Source: CAWHNT01 sp963830775 (lineage in GTDB: Bacteria > Pseudomonadota > Alphaproteobacteria > Geminicoccales > Geminicoccaceae). Taken from it: 31,526 nucleotides of DNA. Below the pieces are notes generated by a model. It was not told the DNA's origin and did not search any database. It worked only from the letters and a program-made list of their open reading frames with translations. The stretch lies in NCBI GenBank assembly GCA_963830775.1, contig CAWHNT010000008.1, forward strand, positions 1 through 31,526, given 5' to 3'. Of the stretch, positions 17,158 through 26,391 are shown piece by piece (positions within the stretch are counted from its first letter, which is position 1; every line of letters begins with the position of its first letter). Made by a program: the position numbers and the translations under genes.

Positions 17158-18687
17158 ATGCTGGAGCAGCTCGCCATCGGCCTGGCCGTGCTCGCGACCC
17201 CGGTCCATCTGGGCGTGCTGGCGCTGGGCCTGCTCGTGGGCCTGCTGGTGGCGATCCTGCCCGGTCTCACCCTGGTCATGGGCATCGCCCTGGCCCTCCC
17301 CTTCACCTACCAGCTCGGCATGACGCCGGCCGTGATCCTGCTCACGGCCATGTACGTCTCCGGCACCTATGGCGGGGCCTTCACCTCGATCCTGTTCCGG
17401 GTGCCGGGCGAGCCCTTCGACATCCCGCTGCTCTGGGACGGCCACGCCATGGCCCGCAAGGGTCAGGCCGCGACCGCGCTGGGCCTGGTGCTGGTGGCCG
17501 CTCTCTTCGGCGGCTTCTGCTCGCTCCTCTTCATGATGGCGGTGGCCGAGCCCTTCGCCCGCGTCGCGATCCGGCTCTCGGCGCCCGAATACTTCGCCCT
17601 CATCGTCTTCGGCATCGCCAGCGTGGTCTCGCTGGGCGGCGGCTCGCTCATCAACGCCCTGATCGCCCTCCTCGTCGGCCTCCTCGTCGCCAGCGTCGGC
17701 GTCGACCAGACCTATGGCGTCGAGCGCTTCACCTTCGGCCTGCGCACGCTCTCCGACGGTGTGGAGTACGTGGCGGTGATGATCGGCGCCTACGGCCTGG
17801 GCGAGGTGCTGAGCCGGCTCGAGCGTGGCGAGGAGCAGGCCCATCTCTCCGCCGGCGGTGCCGTGCGCACCGTCCTGCCGCGCTGGGCGGAGATCCTGCG
17901 CCTGCGCTGGGCGCTCATCCGCAGCACGGTCATCGGCATCCTGGTCGGCGTCGTGCCGGGGGCAGGGGCCACGGTGGCCTCCTTCGTCGCCTACGGTGCC
18001 GAGGGCCAGTACGGCGCCCGGCGGGAGCAGCTGGGCACCGGCATCCCCGAAGGCGTGGTGGCACCCCAGGCAGCCTCCACCGCCTCGGTCGGCGGCGCCA
18101 TGGTCTCGCTCCTGACCCTGGGCATCCCCGGCAGCGGTGCCACCGCCATCATCTACGGCGCCTTCCTGCTGCACGGGCTGCAGCCGGGGCCGCAGCTCTT
18201 CGCCACCACGCCCGAGGTCGCCTACACGATCTTCGGCACCATGCTGGTGAGCCTGATCGGCATGTGCCTCATCGGCTACCTGTTCGTCCGTGCCCTCGTC
18301 CGCGTGCTGGAGGCACCCGAGGCCATCGTCTCGGCCTTCGTCGTGGTCTTCTGCTTCGTCGGCACGCTCGCCGTCCGCAACAACACCAACGACCTCTGGG
18401 TGATCGTCGCCTTCGGCCTGGTCGGCTGGCTGTTCGAGCGCTTCCGCCTGCCGCTCGCACCCATGGTCCTGGGCGTGATCCTGGGCCCGATGGCCGAGGG
18501 CTACTTCATGACCACCATGATCTCCTACGGCAATGACTGGACCGTGTTCCTCACCCGCCCGCTGAGCGGCGTGCTGATGGTGGCCTCGGCTTTGGCCCTG
18601 GCCTTGCCGCTGGTGCGTGACCGCCTGCAGCGGCGTGCGCCGGTTCCTGCGCCCGCCGTCGGCCCAGAGGTCCCGGCCCGGCCCTGA
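17158..18687 (+). CDS. tctA: Tripartite tricarboxylate transporter large subunit TctA
   Basis: This is the large permease subunit with about 12 transmembrane segments. The 509-aa length is typical. The conserved N-terminal GLLVAILPGLTLVMGIALALPFTYQL, the loop YVSGTYGGAFTSILFRVPGEP, and the central GIPEGVVAPQAASTASVGGAMVSLLTLGIPGSGATAII are all signature TctA segments, the last one repeating the first motif in inverted halves. The start is 12 bases after tctB. The three tct genes form one operon, energised by ion gradient rather than ATP. Confidence 0.95.
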   Translation: MLEQLAIGLAVLATPVHLGVLALGLLVGLLVAILPGLTLVMGIALALPFTYQLGMTPAVILLTAMYVSGTYGGAFTSILFRVPGEPFDIPLLWDGHAMARKGQAATALGLVLVAALFGGFCSLLFMMAVAEPFARVAIRLSAPEYFALIVFGIASVVSLGGGSLINALIALLVGLLVASVGVDQTYGVERFTFGLRTLSDGVEYVAVMIGAYGLGEVLSRLERGEEQAHLSAGGAVRTVLPRWAEILRLRWALIRSTVIGILVGVVPGAGATVASFVAYGAEGQYGARREQLGTGIPEGVVAPQAASTASVGGAMVSLLTLGIPGSGATAIIYGAFLLHGLQPGPQLFATTPEVAYTIFGTMLVSLIGMCLIGYLFVRALVRVLEAPEAIVSAFVVVFCFVGTLAVRNNTNDLWVIVAFGLVGWLFERFRLPLAPMVLGVILGPMAEGYFMTTMISYGNDWTVFLTRPLSGVLMVASALALALPLVRDRLQRRAPVPAPAVGPEVPARP

Positions 18688-18701
18688 AAGGAAGAGCAGC
18701 G

Positions 18702-19571
18702 ATGAGCACCGCCACCCTTGAGCGCATCCGCGTCCGGCCTACCCGAGCAGCACTGGGTGCTGACATCGAGGACGTGGACCTCAGCCGGCCGCTCGACGAC
18801 GTGGTCTTCGCCGCGATCGAGCAGGCGTGGATGGCGCACCAGGTCCTGCGCTTCCGCGGCCAGCGGCTGGACGAGGACAAGCTCACCGCCTTCAGCGAGC
18901 GCTTCGGCCGGCTCGACAAGGCGCCGGTGCGCGCCGCCAACGTCCGCGAGTACCAGAACCCCTTCGTGCTGATCGTCTCCAACATCGTGGAGAACGGGCA
19001 GGCGATCGGCTCGCTCGGCAACTACGAGGCCCAGTGGCACATCGACATGTCCTATCTCGATGAGCCGCCGGTCGGCAGCATCCTCTACGCGGTCGAGGTG
19101 CCTCCTACCGGTGGCGAGACCGGCTTCGGCAATCTCTATCGCGCCTACGAGACCCTGCCCGACGATCTCAAGGCCGCCGTCGAGGGCCGGGTCTCCACCC
19201 ACGACGCCTCCTACAACAGCGCCGGCGAGCTCAGGCAGGGCTTCGAGCCCGTGACCGACCCCAGCAAGGCGCCTGGGGCCAGGCACCCGCTCGTGCGCGT
19301 CCACCCGGTCACCGGCCGCAAGGCCCTGTTCCTCGGCCGCCGCCGCAACGCCTACGTCCATGGACTTCCGCTGGCCGAGAGCGAGGCCCTGCTCGACCGG
19401 CTCTGGGAGCACGCCAGCAAGCCGGAGAACACCTGGTATCAGGAGTGGCGCGTCGGCGACGTGGTGCTCTGGGACAATCGCTGCACCATCCACCGCCGCG
19501 AAGGCTTCCCCGCCGACAGCCGGCGCCTGATGCTGCGGACGCAGATCGGGGCCAGGCACGCGGCCGCCTGA
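18702..19571 (+). CDS. TauD/TfdA family Fe(II)/2-oxoglutarate dioxygenase
   Basis: The family couples 2-oxoglutarate decarboxylation to hydroxylation of substrates such as taurine, alkylsulfates or aryloxyacetates. The 289-aa protein holds the iron triad: His113 and Asp115 in QWHIDMSYLD and His264 in CTIHRREGF. The 2-oxoglutarate-binding Arg is in RRLMLR, 11 residues after the distal His. The N-terminal LGADIEDVDLSRPL is typical of TauD. A ribosome-binding site (AAAGGAAGAGC) precedes the ATG. The gene lies between tctA and an enolase-superfamily gene with only one base between stop and next start. The substrate cannot be read from sequence. Confidence 0.93.
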   Translation: MSTATLERIRVRPTRAALGADIEDVDLSRPLDDVVFAAIEQAWMAHQVLRFRGQRLDEDKLTAFSERFGRLDKAPVRAANVREYQNPFVLIVSNIVENGQAIGSLGNYEAQWHIDMSYLDEPPVGSILYAVEVPPTGGETGFGNLYRAYETLPDDLKAAVEGRVSTHDASYNSAGELRQGFEPVTDPSKAPGARHPLVRVHPVTGRKALFLGRRRNAYVHGLPLAESEALLDRLWEHASKPENTWYQEWRVGDVVLWDNRCTIHRREGFPADSRRLMLRTQIGARHAAA

Positions 19572-19572
19572 C

Positions 19573-20670
19573 ATGGCGCGGATCGCCCAGATCGAGCTCC
19601 GGCGCGTGGCGGTCCCGCTCGTCACGCCCTACCGCATCTCGAAGCACGTCTACGACGTGTTCCGCCCGATCGTGGCCGAGGTCGTCGACGTCGACGGCCG
19701 CCGGGGCTGGGGCGAGGCCGGGATCACGCCCGGCCTGACGCACGAGACCGCCGAGGGCGGCTGGGCCTTCCTGGCCGAGCTCGCACCTCGGCTGATCGGG
19801 CTTGAGGCGGACGAGGCCCAGGCTCGGCTCGAGCAGGCCATGGCGGGGCACGAGCATGCAGGCTCGACCCTGGTGACCGCGCTGGAGCTGCTGCGCCGCG
19901 AGCTCGTGCTCGACGTCTCCGAGCCAGCCGCGATCCCGCTCCTGGCACCGCTCCACGAGCATGAGGAAGAGCCGCTCGCGGCCGAGATCGAGGCCCGCCT
20001 CGCCGAGGGCTGGCGGACGCTGAAGGTCAAGGTCGGCTTCGACGTCGACCACGACCTCGCCCGGGTTCGCTTCATCCAGAACGAGGTTGCCGGCCGGGCC
20101 GTGCTCCGGCTCGACGCGAACCAGGCGTTCTCGACCGCGGACGCGGTCCGCTTCGGCAGCAGCCTGCGGCCGGAGGGGATCGAGCTGTTCGAGCAGCCCT
20201 GCTCGATGGACGACTGGTCGGCCAACGCCGAGGCCGCCGCCGCGTCCTCCGTGCCGGTGATGCTGGACGAGATCGTCCACGAGGCCGCGGACATCGAGCG
20301 TGCGGCCACCATCCCGGGCGTGCGCTTCGTCAAGCTGAAGCTGAAGAAGATGGGCGGTGCCGCGCGGGTGAAGCGGGCGCTGGAGCGCATCCGTGCGCTG
20401 GAGCTGGAGCCCGTGCTCGGCGACGGCTCGGGCACCGACATCAGCAACTGGTGCGAGGCCTGCGTCGCCCGCACCACGATCCGCAACGCCGGCGAGCTCA
20501 ACGGCTTCCTCAAGCTCCGCCGGCCGCTCCTGGCCCGCCCGCTCGAGGTGCGCCGGGGCACCCTGCATCTGTCCGTCGGGGGCCTGCCGCCCGTCGACCG
20601 TGCCTGGCTCGACGAGATCACGGCCGAACGCCTCCTGATCGAGCGCCCGGCCTTCCGACAGGTCGCCTGA
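19573..20670 (+). CDS. Enolase-superfamily enzyme (muconate cycloisomerase-like subgroup)
   Basis: These barrel enzymes abstract a proton next to a carboxylate and stabilise an enolate with Mg2+. The 365-aa protein has the KxK base motif TLKVKVG (Lys151, Lys153). The metal ligands are Asp181 in RLDANQAF, Glu207 in LFEQPC and Asp232 in VMLDE, and the opposite Lys is in RFVKLKLKKMGG. This arrangement is that of the muconate lactonizing subgroup (lactonising enzyme, o-succinylbenzoate synthase, dipeptide epimerase and others). The actual reaction is undetermined. Its position after a dioxygenase and a carboxylate transporter suggests a catabolic step. Its TGA is 19 bases before the next start. 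Confidence 0.92.
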   Translation: MARIAQIELRRVAVPLVTPYRISKHVYDVFRPIVAEVVDVDGRRGWGEAGITPGLTHETAEGGWAFLAELAPRLIGLEADEAQARLEQAMAGHEHAGSTLVTALELLRRELVLDVSEPAAIPLLAPLHEHEEEPLAAEIEARLAEGWRTLKVKVGFDVDHDLARVRFIQNEVAGRAVLRLDANQAFSTADAVRFGSSLRPEGIELFEQPCSMDDWSANAEAAAASSVPVMLDEIVHEAADIERAATIPGVRFVKLKLKKMGGAARVKRALERIRALELEPVLGDGSGTDISNWCEACVARTTIRNAGELNGFLKLRRPLLARPLEVRRGTLHLSVGGLPPVDRAWLDEITAERLLIERPAFRQVA

Positions 20671-20689
20671 CTGACGTGGAGTGGAGAGA

Positions 20690-21661
20690 ATGAAGCAGAC
20701 CGACGGGGCTGCCGGCCTGAGCCGGCGCGATCTCGTGCTGGGTGCCTCGGCGCTCGGCCTGGCGATGCCGCATGTGGCCCGGGCCCAGGAGAAGCGGGTC
20801 CGGATCGGCTACCAGAAGTTCAACACCCTCAACATCCTCAAAGGTACCGGCAAGCTCGAGGAGGCGCTGAAGCCGGCCGGGGCCAGCGTCGAGTGGTTCG
20901 AGTTCCAGGCCGGGCCGCAGCTCCTGGAAGCCCTCAACGCCGGCAGCATCGATTTCGGCCACGCCGCCGATGCGCCTTCCGTCTTCGCCCAGTCCGCCGG
21001 GGTGCCGTTCCGCTATCTGGCCGCCGAGCCGCCCTATCCGCTGGGCATCGGCGTGCTGGTCGACAAGGACTCGCCCCTCAAGTCCGTGGGCGAGCTGAAG
21101 GGCCGCAAGGTCGCGATCGGGCGCGGCTGGAACGTGCAGTACATGCTGGTCCGTGCCCTCGAGGAGGCGGGCCTCAGCTACAACGACATCGAGCCGGTCT
21201 ACGTCACCAACGCCGCCGACGCCCGTGCCGCCTTCCAGTCGGGCAACGTCGATGCGGTGGGCTTATGGGACCCGTTCCTCGCCGGCGCCCAGCTCGTGGG
21301 CGAGCCGCGCGTGCTCCGCGACGGCACCGGCCTCACCAGCAACCGCACCTTCTACTTCTCCGGCCCCGAGTACATCGCCGCCGAGGGCGAGGTGATCCGC
21401 ATCATCTTCGAGCAGCTGCGCATCATGGAGGCCTGGGCACAAGCGCATCCCGACGAGGTGGCGGCCCTGCTCGCCCCGCAGCTCGGCGTGCCGGTGCCGG
21501 TCCTGCGTCTCGCCACCGGCCGGCGGCAGTACGGCGTGACGCCGATCGACGCCGGGATCGTCGCCGAGCAGCAGCGCATGGCCGAGGTGTTCCTGGGCCT
21601 GAAGCTGATCCCGCGCCCGATCACGGCGGCCGATGCCGTTGCCAGTGCCGTGCTCCTATGA
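20690..21661 (+). CDS. ABC transporter substrate-binding protein (SsuA/aliphatic sulfonate type)
   Basis: This is a periplasmic receptor of the NMT1/SsuA group. The preprotein has a twin-arginine-like signal (SRRDLVLGASALGLAMPHVARA). The mature part begins VRIGYQKFNTLNILKG, and further family segments are LLEALNAGSIDFGHAADAP and ELKGRKVAIGRGWNVQYML. The ATG at 20690 is preferred because GTGGAGTGGAGAG lies just upstream and the longer frame to 20681 gains only three codons. Its last bases overlap the ATG of the following flavin monooxygenase (ATGA). There is no permease or ATPase next to it except tauBC further down, so it may share that transporter. Confidence 0.92.
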   Translation: MKQTDGAAGLSRRDLVLGASALGLAMPHVARAQEKRVRIGYQKFNTLNILKGTGKLEEALKPAGASVEWFEFQAGPQLLEALNAGSIDFGHAADAPSVFAQSAGVPFRYLAAEPPYPLGIGVLVDKDSPLKSVGELKGRKVAIGRGWNVQYMLVRALEEAGLSYNDIEPVYVTNAADARAAFQSGNVDAVGLWDPFLAGAQLVGEPRVLRDGTGLTSNRTFYFSGPEYIAAEGEVIRIIFEQLRIMEAWAQAHPDEVAALLAPQLGVPVPVLRLATGRRQYGVTPIDAGIVAEQQRMAEVFLGLKLIPRPITAADAVASAVLL

Positions 21662-22975
21662 GCGCTCGACAAATCCACCTCGCCGGCTTCCTGATCGCCG
21701 GCAACTGCGCGCACAGCCACGCCATCTGGCGCCATCCGGCGAGCGATCCGGGCTTCCTCACCGCCGGCTACTACCAGGAGGTCGCCCGCTCGCTGGAGCG
21801 CGGCCTGTTCGATCTCGTCTTCTTCGCCGACCGGCTCGCCATGTCGAGCCGCTATGGCGGCTCGATCGAGGTCGGTGCCCGCTACGGCGACCAGGATGCG
21901 ACCCGGCTCGACCCGATCCCGGTCCTGGCCTCGATGGCGGCCGTGACCTCCCGGATCGGGCTCGGCGCCACCCGCTCCACCACCTACGACCAGCCCTACA
22001 GCCTGGCCCGCAGCTTCGCGACGCTCGACCATCTCTCGGCCGGGCGGGCGGCCTGGAACGTCGTCACCTCGGTGAACCAGGGCGAGGCCGACAATTTCGG
22101 CCTGACCCGGCATCTCGGCCACGACGAGCGCTACGACGCGGCGGACGAGTTCCTGGATCTCACCTTCCAGCTCTGGGACAGCTGGCAGCCCGATGCGCTG
22201 GTCCTCGACCGCGAGGAGGGGATCTACGCCGACCCGGCGCGCGTCCGGCCGGTCGACCACAAGGGCCGGTTCTTCAGCTGCCGCGGCCCCCTCAACATCC
22301 CGCGCTCGCCGCAGGGGCGCCCGGTGATCATCCAGGCGGGCTCCTCGGCCCGCGGCCAGGACTTCGCCGCCCGCTGGGCCGAGATCGTGTTCTCGATCCA
22401 GCCCGACGAGCAGGGGATGCGTCGCTTCTACCTCGACCTCAAGGGCAGGGCCGAGCGGCAGGGCCGCGATCCCGCCGCGGTGAAGGTGCTGACGGCCGTC
22501 ATGCCCTTCGTTGGCACGAGCCTTGCTGAGGCCGAGGAGGCCCGCGCGCAGCACAACGCGCTGGTCCACCCGCTGGTCGGCCTGTCCACCTTGTCGAGCC
22601 ACATGAACCTCGACTTCTCCCGCCTGCCGCTCGATGCGCCCGTTGCCGACCTCAAGGTCGAGGGCATGCAGGGCCTGTTCAGCCGTCGTCCGCCACCTGA
22701 GCGGGCAGGGGCTGACGCTGGCCGATGTCGGCCGGCGCTACGGCGAGAGCGTGCTGGTCCCGCAGCTCGTGGGCACGCCCTCCGACATCGCCGACCAGCT
22801 CCAGGCCCTGTTCGAGGCCGAGGCCTGCGACGGCTTCGTCGTCACGCCCGCCCACCTGCCGCACGGGTTCGAGCCGTTCGTCGAGCAGGTCATCCCGGCA
22901 CTCCAGGCGCGCGGCCTGTTCCGCCAGAGCTACGGCGGCACCACGCTCCGCGATCATCTGAGCCCGCCATCCTGA
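21658..22975 (+). pseudogene. LLM-class flavin monooxygenase (NtaA/SnaA/DszA type), frameshifted
   Basis: This is a FMNH2-dependent monooxygenase, the family that cleaves sulfonates, sulfones, dimethyl sulfide or nitrilotriacetate. The N-terminal part reads IHLAGFLIAGNCAHSHAIWRHP, then FDLVFFADRLA, RIGLGATRSTTYDQPY and GRPVIIQAGSSARGQDFAA, all typical of the NtaA/DszA branch. At about 22680 the frame changes. The upstream frame reads GMQGLF, and the true continuation, AVVRHLSGQGLTLADVG, is one base out of phase and runs to the stop at 22973-22975. One extra base explains it. Repaired, the enzyme is about 438 aa, the normal length. Because no stop intervenes, the broken frame reads straight through into tauA. 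Confidence 0.82.
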
Positions 22976-22998
22976 CAAGAAGAAGGGAGCTACATCCG

Positions 22999-24015
22999 AT
23001 GCCGAAGTCACTGCCCCGCCGGTCGCTCATGCTGCTGGCCGGTGCTGCTGCCCTGCTCACCCTGGCTGCCGAGCCCGGACAGGCGGCCGACCCGATCGTG
23101 ATCGGCTACCAGACGGTGGTCGAGCCCTCGAAGGTGCCGCAGGCGGACGGGCTCTACGAGAAGGCGTTCGGCCGCCCGGTCGAGTGGCGGAAGTTCGATT
23201 CCGGTGCCGACGTCGTGGCCGCGATCGCCTCGGGTGCCTTGCAGATCGGCTATGTCGGCTCGAGCCCGCTCGCGGCCGCCGCCAGCCGCGAGCTGCCGAT
23301 CACCACCGTCTTCGTGGTCGGCCTGATCGGCCCCTCGGAGGCGCTGGTGGTGCGCAACGGGTCCGGCATCAGCGCGCCTGCCGATCTGGTGGGCAAGAAG
23401 GTGGCCGTGCCCTTCGTCTCGACCACCCACTACAGCCTGCTCGCAGCGCTCAAGCACTGGAGCGTCGACCCGAAGTCGGTCCAGATCCTGAACGTGCGCC
23501 CGCCCGAGATCGCGGCCGCCTGGACCCGCGGCGACATCGACGCGGCTTACGTCTGGGACCCGGCCCTGGGGCGGATCAAGGAGACCGGGACGGTGCTGAC
23601 CGACTCCGCCCAGGTGGCATCCTGGGGTGCTCCCACCTTCGATGCCTGGATCGCGCAGACCGACTTCGTCGAGGAGGACGCGGCCGCGGCGCGGGCGTTC
23701 GTCAAGGTCACCGGCGAGGCCTATGCGGCCTACCGGGCGAAGCCCGAGGCATGGGGACCGGGCTCGCCCGAGGTGGAGAAGATCGCCCGCATCTCCGGCG
23801 CCAAGCCCGAGGAGGTGCCCGAGCTGCTCAAGGGCTACTACTTCCCGACCCTGGCCGAGCAGGCCTCGGCCGACTATCTGGGCGGCGCCACGGTGAAGGC
23901 GATCGCCGAGACGGCAGCCTTCCTCAAGGAGCAGGGCAAGATCGACGCCGTGCTGCCCGACTACGGCCGCTTCGTCGCCCCGAACCTCGCCGCGGAGGCC
24001 CGGGCCGCGAACTGA
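22999..24015 (+). CDS. tauA: Taurine ABC transporter substrate-binding protein TauA
   Basis: TauA captures taurine in the periplasm during sulfate limitation. The preprotein (338 aa) has a signal peptide ending GQAAD. The mature part reads IVIGYQTVVEPSKVPQADG, EWRKFDSGADVVAAIASGALQIG, VGSSPLAAAASRELPI, KKVAVPFVSTTHYSLLAALKHW and AAAWTRGDIDAAYVWDPAL. From memory these follow E. coli TauA closely along the whole length, including the tauric-acid pocket region. The start ATG at 22999 follows an AGAAGGGAGC ribosome-binding site. It begins 23 bases after the monooxygenase and is followed by tauB after six bases. Confidence 0.93.
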   Translation: MPKSLPRRSLMLLAGAAALLTLAAEPGQAADPIVIGYQTVVEPSKVPQADGLYEKAFGRPVEWRKFDSGADVVAAIASGALQIGYVGSSPLAAAASRELPITTVFVVGLIGPSEALVVRNGSGISAPADLVGKKVAVPFVSTTHYSLLAALKHWSVDPKSVQILNVRPPEIAAAWTRGDIDAAYVWDPALGRIKETGTVLTDSAQVASWGAPTFDAWIAQTDFVEEDAAAARAFVKVTGEAYAAYRAKPEAWGPGSPEVEKIARISGAKPEEVPELLKGYYFPTLAEQASADYLGGATVKAIAETAAFLKEQGKIDAVLPDYGRFVAPNLAAEARAAN

Positions 24016-24021
24016 GCGCCC

Positions 24022-24789
24022 GTGACGCTCGCACTGCGCGATATCCGGCTCGAGTACGCGCGCGGCCGCCGCATCCTGGATGGCGTGTCGCTGGCGATCG
24101 AGCCGGGCGAGCTGGTCACCGTGATCGGGCCCTCGGGCTCGGGCAAGACGAGCCTGCTGCGCCTGGCGGCGGGCTTCGTCCGCCCGACCGCCGGTGCCGT
24201 CACGCTTGCCGGCCAGCCCGTGCTGGGGCCGGGTGCCGACCGGGCCGTGGTCTTCCAGGAGGATGCGCTCTTCCCGTGGCTGCCGGTGCGCGAGAACGTG
24301 GCGTTCGCGCTGCGGGTCCGGGGCATTGCCAAGGACGAGCGGGACCGGCAGGCGGAGGAGACGCTCCGCCTGGTCGGCCTCGAAGGCTATGGCGAACGCC
24401 GGGTCTGGGAGCTGTCGGGCGGCCAGCGCCAGCGGGTGGGCATCGCCCGGGCGCTGATCGCGGGGCCCGCGTTCCTGCTCATGGACGAGCCCTTCGGCGC
24501 CCTCGACCCGCTCACCCGCAGCCAGATGCAGGCGGCCCTGGTCGAGATCTGGGCCCGCACCGGCAAGGGCGTCCTCTTCATCACCCACGACATCGAGGAA
24601 GCACTCCTGCTCGCCACCCGCCTTGTCGTGCTGAGCGCCAACCCGGGCCGGATCGCGCGCGTGCTGGAGCCCGGCTTCAGCCGCCGCCTGGCCCAAGGCG
24701 AGGCCGCCCGCACCCTGCGCGCCGATCCCAAGTTCACGGCCTTGCGCGAGGATCTGCTCGACGAGATCTTCGGGAGCCTCGCCGCATGA
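24022..24789 (+). CDS. tauB: Taurine/sulfonate ABC transporter ATP-binding protein TauB
   Basis: This cytoplasmic ATPase couples ATP hydrolysis to taurine or alkanesulfonate import. The 255-aa protein has Walker A GPSGSGKTS (36-44), the Q-loop VVFQEDALFPWLPVRENVAFAL, the signature LSGGQRQRVGIARAL, Walker B FLLMDEPFGALDPLTR and the switch His in FITHDIEEAL. The start is a GTG at 24022, six bases after tauA, and the ATG of tauC overlaps its stop (ATGA). This tau-type organisation gives the subunit its name. Confidence 0.93.
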   Translation: MTLALRDIRLEYARGRRILDGVSLAIEPGELVTVIGPSGSGKTSLLRLAAGFVRPTAGAVTLAGQPVLGPGADRAVVFQEDALFPWLPVRENVAFALRVRGIAKDERDRQAEETLRLVGLEGYGERRVWELSGGQRQRVGIARALIAGPAFLLMDEPFGALDPLTRSQMQAALVEIWARTGKGVLFITHDIEEALLLATRLVVLSANPGRIARVLEPGFSRRLAQGEAARTLRADPKFTALREDLLDEIFGSLAA

Positions 24790-25624
24790 GCACCGTGCTC
24801 GATGCTCCAGCCGTGGCCCGGCCGCAGCGCCGGCTCTCCTTGGGCTCGCTCCGCGGCGAGCCCCGGGCGGCCGTGGTGGCGGCCCTCACCGTCGCCGGCC
24901 TGCTGCTCGCCTGGTGGCTGGCTACGCGCCTGGCGCTGGTCTCGCCTGTGTTCCTGCCCTCGCCGGGTGCCGTCGTGACGAAGGCAGCACGGCTCGTCTC
25001 CGAGGGCTATGTCGACAGCACGCTTGGCGAGCACCTCCGCGCCAGTCTCGGCCGCATCCTGGCGGCCTTCCTGCTGGCCGTGGGGATCGGCGTGCCGATG
25101 GGCCTGGCCATGGGCCTGAGCCCGATCGGCCGCGGCCTGTTCGATCCCGATCACCGAGTTCATCCGCCCGATCCCGCCTCTGGCCTACCTGCCGCTGGTG
25201 GTGATCTGGTGCGGGATCGGCGAGACCGCCAAGGTGCTGGTGATCCTGATCGCGATGCTGGCCCCGGTGGCGATCGCCACCGCGTCCGGCGTGCGCGGGG
25301 TCGCCCGGCACCGGATCGACGCCGCCCGCTCGCTCGGTGCCTGCGCCGGCCCAGGTGGTTCGCCTCGTCGTCCTGCCGAGTGCGCTGCCCGACATCCTGG
25401 TCGGCATCCGCATCGCGCTGGGCGCCGGCTGCTCGACGCTGGTGGCGGCCGAGCTCGTGGCCGCCACCCGGGGCCTGGGCTTCATGATCCAGTCGGCCGC
25501 GAGCTTCCTGCAGACCGAGATCGTCCTGGTCGGCATCTTCGCCATCGCGGCCCTGGCGTTCGCGCTGGAGGGCCTGATCCGCCTGGCGGAGCGCATCTTC
25601 GTCCCCTGGCGCGGCAAGGTCTGA
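24786..25624 (+). pseudogene. tauC: Taurine ABC transporter permease TauC, two frameshifts
   Basis: This is the inner-membrane permease partner of TauAB. The N-terminal part (24786 to about 25142) reads through ALVSPVFLPSPGAVV and VGIGVPMGLAMGLSPIGRGLF. The next segment lies one base out of phase and reads PITEFIRPIPPLAYLPLVVIWCGIGETAKV, then RHRIDAARSLGA. From about 25345 the frame shifts again by one base: APAQVVRLVVLPSALPDILVGIRIALGAG, to the stop at 25622-25624. Each break fits one extra base: a third C in GATCCCG near 25147, and a base near 25345 next to GGTGCC. Repaired, the protein is 278 aa, the expected TauC length. The gene is a pseudogene unless the indels are sequence errors. It ends five bases from the convergent operon. 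Confidence 0.85.
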
Positions 25625-25629
25625 TCCGC

Positions 25630-26391
25630 TCAGGCGGCACGCCAGCGGACGAGGCGGGTCTCGGCCAGCGTCGCCAGCTTGTTCAGCAGCCAGCCGACCG
25701 TGCCCAGGACCAGCACGCCCAGCATCACGAGGTCCATGTGGAAGCGCTCGCGGCCCTCGGTGATCAGGCCGCCGATGCCGGGGCCCACCGTCATGAAGTA
25801 TTCGGCCCCGACGGTGGCGAGCCAGGAGAAGATCAGGGCGAGGTGGATGCCGGTCACCACCGAAGGAATGGCGGAGGGCAGGAACACGCGGGTGACGAGC
25901 TGGGCACGGCTGAAGGTCAGCATGGCACCCACCTCGACCAGCTGCCGCGACGCCCCACGCACGCCCTCGCAGGTGTTGACCACGACCGGCGTGAAGGCGG
26001 CGATGGCGATGAACGCCACCTTGGCGGTCTCGCCGATGCCGAACCACATCGAGATCAGCGGGATCCAGGCGAAGACGGCGATCTGCTTCAGCGCGTCGAA
26101 GGAAGGGCTGAGCAGCCGGTCGGCAAGGCGCGACAGGCCCAGCAGGGTCCCCAGGATCAGGCCGGCCATGACGCCGATCGAGAGGCCGGCGAGGTCGCGG
26201 GCGAGGCTGGCGCCGAGATCGCCCAGCAGGCGGCCGCCGGCGAGCTGCTCAAGGGCGGTGGCCGCCACCGTCTCGAGCGGCGGGAGGATGCGGGGGTCGA
26301 CGGCACCAGTGCTGCTGGCGACCTGCCAGGCCGTGAGCAGCACGAGCGGCAGGACGGTGCCGCGCAGCGCACGGCGGGCGGAGGTGGTCAT
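25630..26391 (-). CDS. ABC transporter permease 1 (SsuC/TauC-like)
   Basis: This 253-aa permease of the BPD_transp_1 fold has about six membrane segments. The cytoplasmic docking loop (EAA-like) reads VGAMLTFSRAQLVTRVFLPSAIPSVVTGI, and further typical segments are ALKQIAVFAWIPLISMWFGIGETAKV and MTVGPGIGGLITEG. It starts with MTTSARRALRG at 26391, overlapping the end of the upstream permease by four bases (ATGA), so the two are translationally coupled. It is the last gene of the minus-strand run and ends five bases from tauC. Its substrate is probably an organosulfur compound, judged from the neighbouring dioxygenase and monooxygenase. Confidence 0.9.
   Translation of the reverse strand: MTTSARRALRGTVLPLVLLTAWQVASSTGAVDPRILPPLETVAATALEQLAGGRLLGDLGASLARDLAGLSIGVMAGLILGTLLGLSRLADRLLSPSFDALKQIAVFAWIPLISMWFGIGETAKVAFIAIAAFTPVVVNTCEGVRGASRQLVEVGAMLTFSRAQLVTRVFLPSAIPSVVTGIHLALIFSWLATVGAEYFMTVGPGIGGLITEGRERFHMDLVMLGVLVLGTVGWLLNKLATLAETRLVRWRAA

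Noticed and set aside
16564..18174. A 536-codon minus-strand frame opposite tctBA
   Set aside because: It is Asp/Gly/Arg/His/Gln-rich antisense translation. The plus strand carries clear TctB and TctA sequence.
20893..24015. A very long plus-strand reading frame of 1,040 codons
   Set aside because: It is not one protein. It starts out of frame in the SsuA-like gene, enters the broken monooxygenase in its correct frame, and runs through the frameshift into tauA because no stop intervenes.
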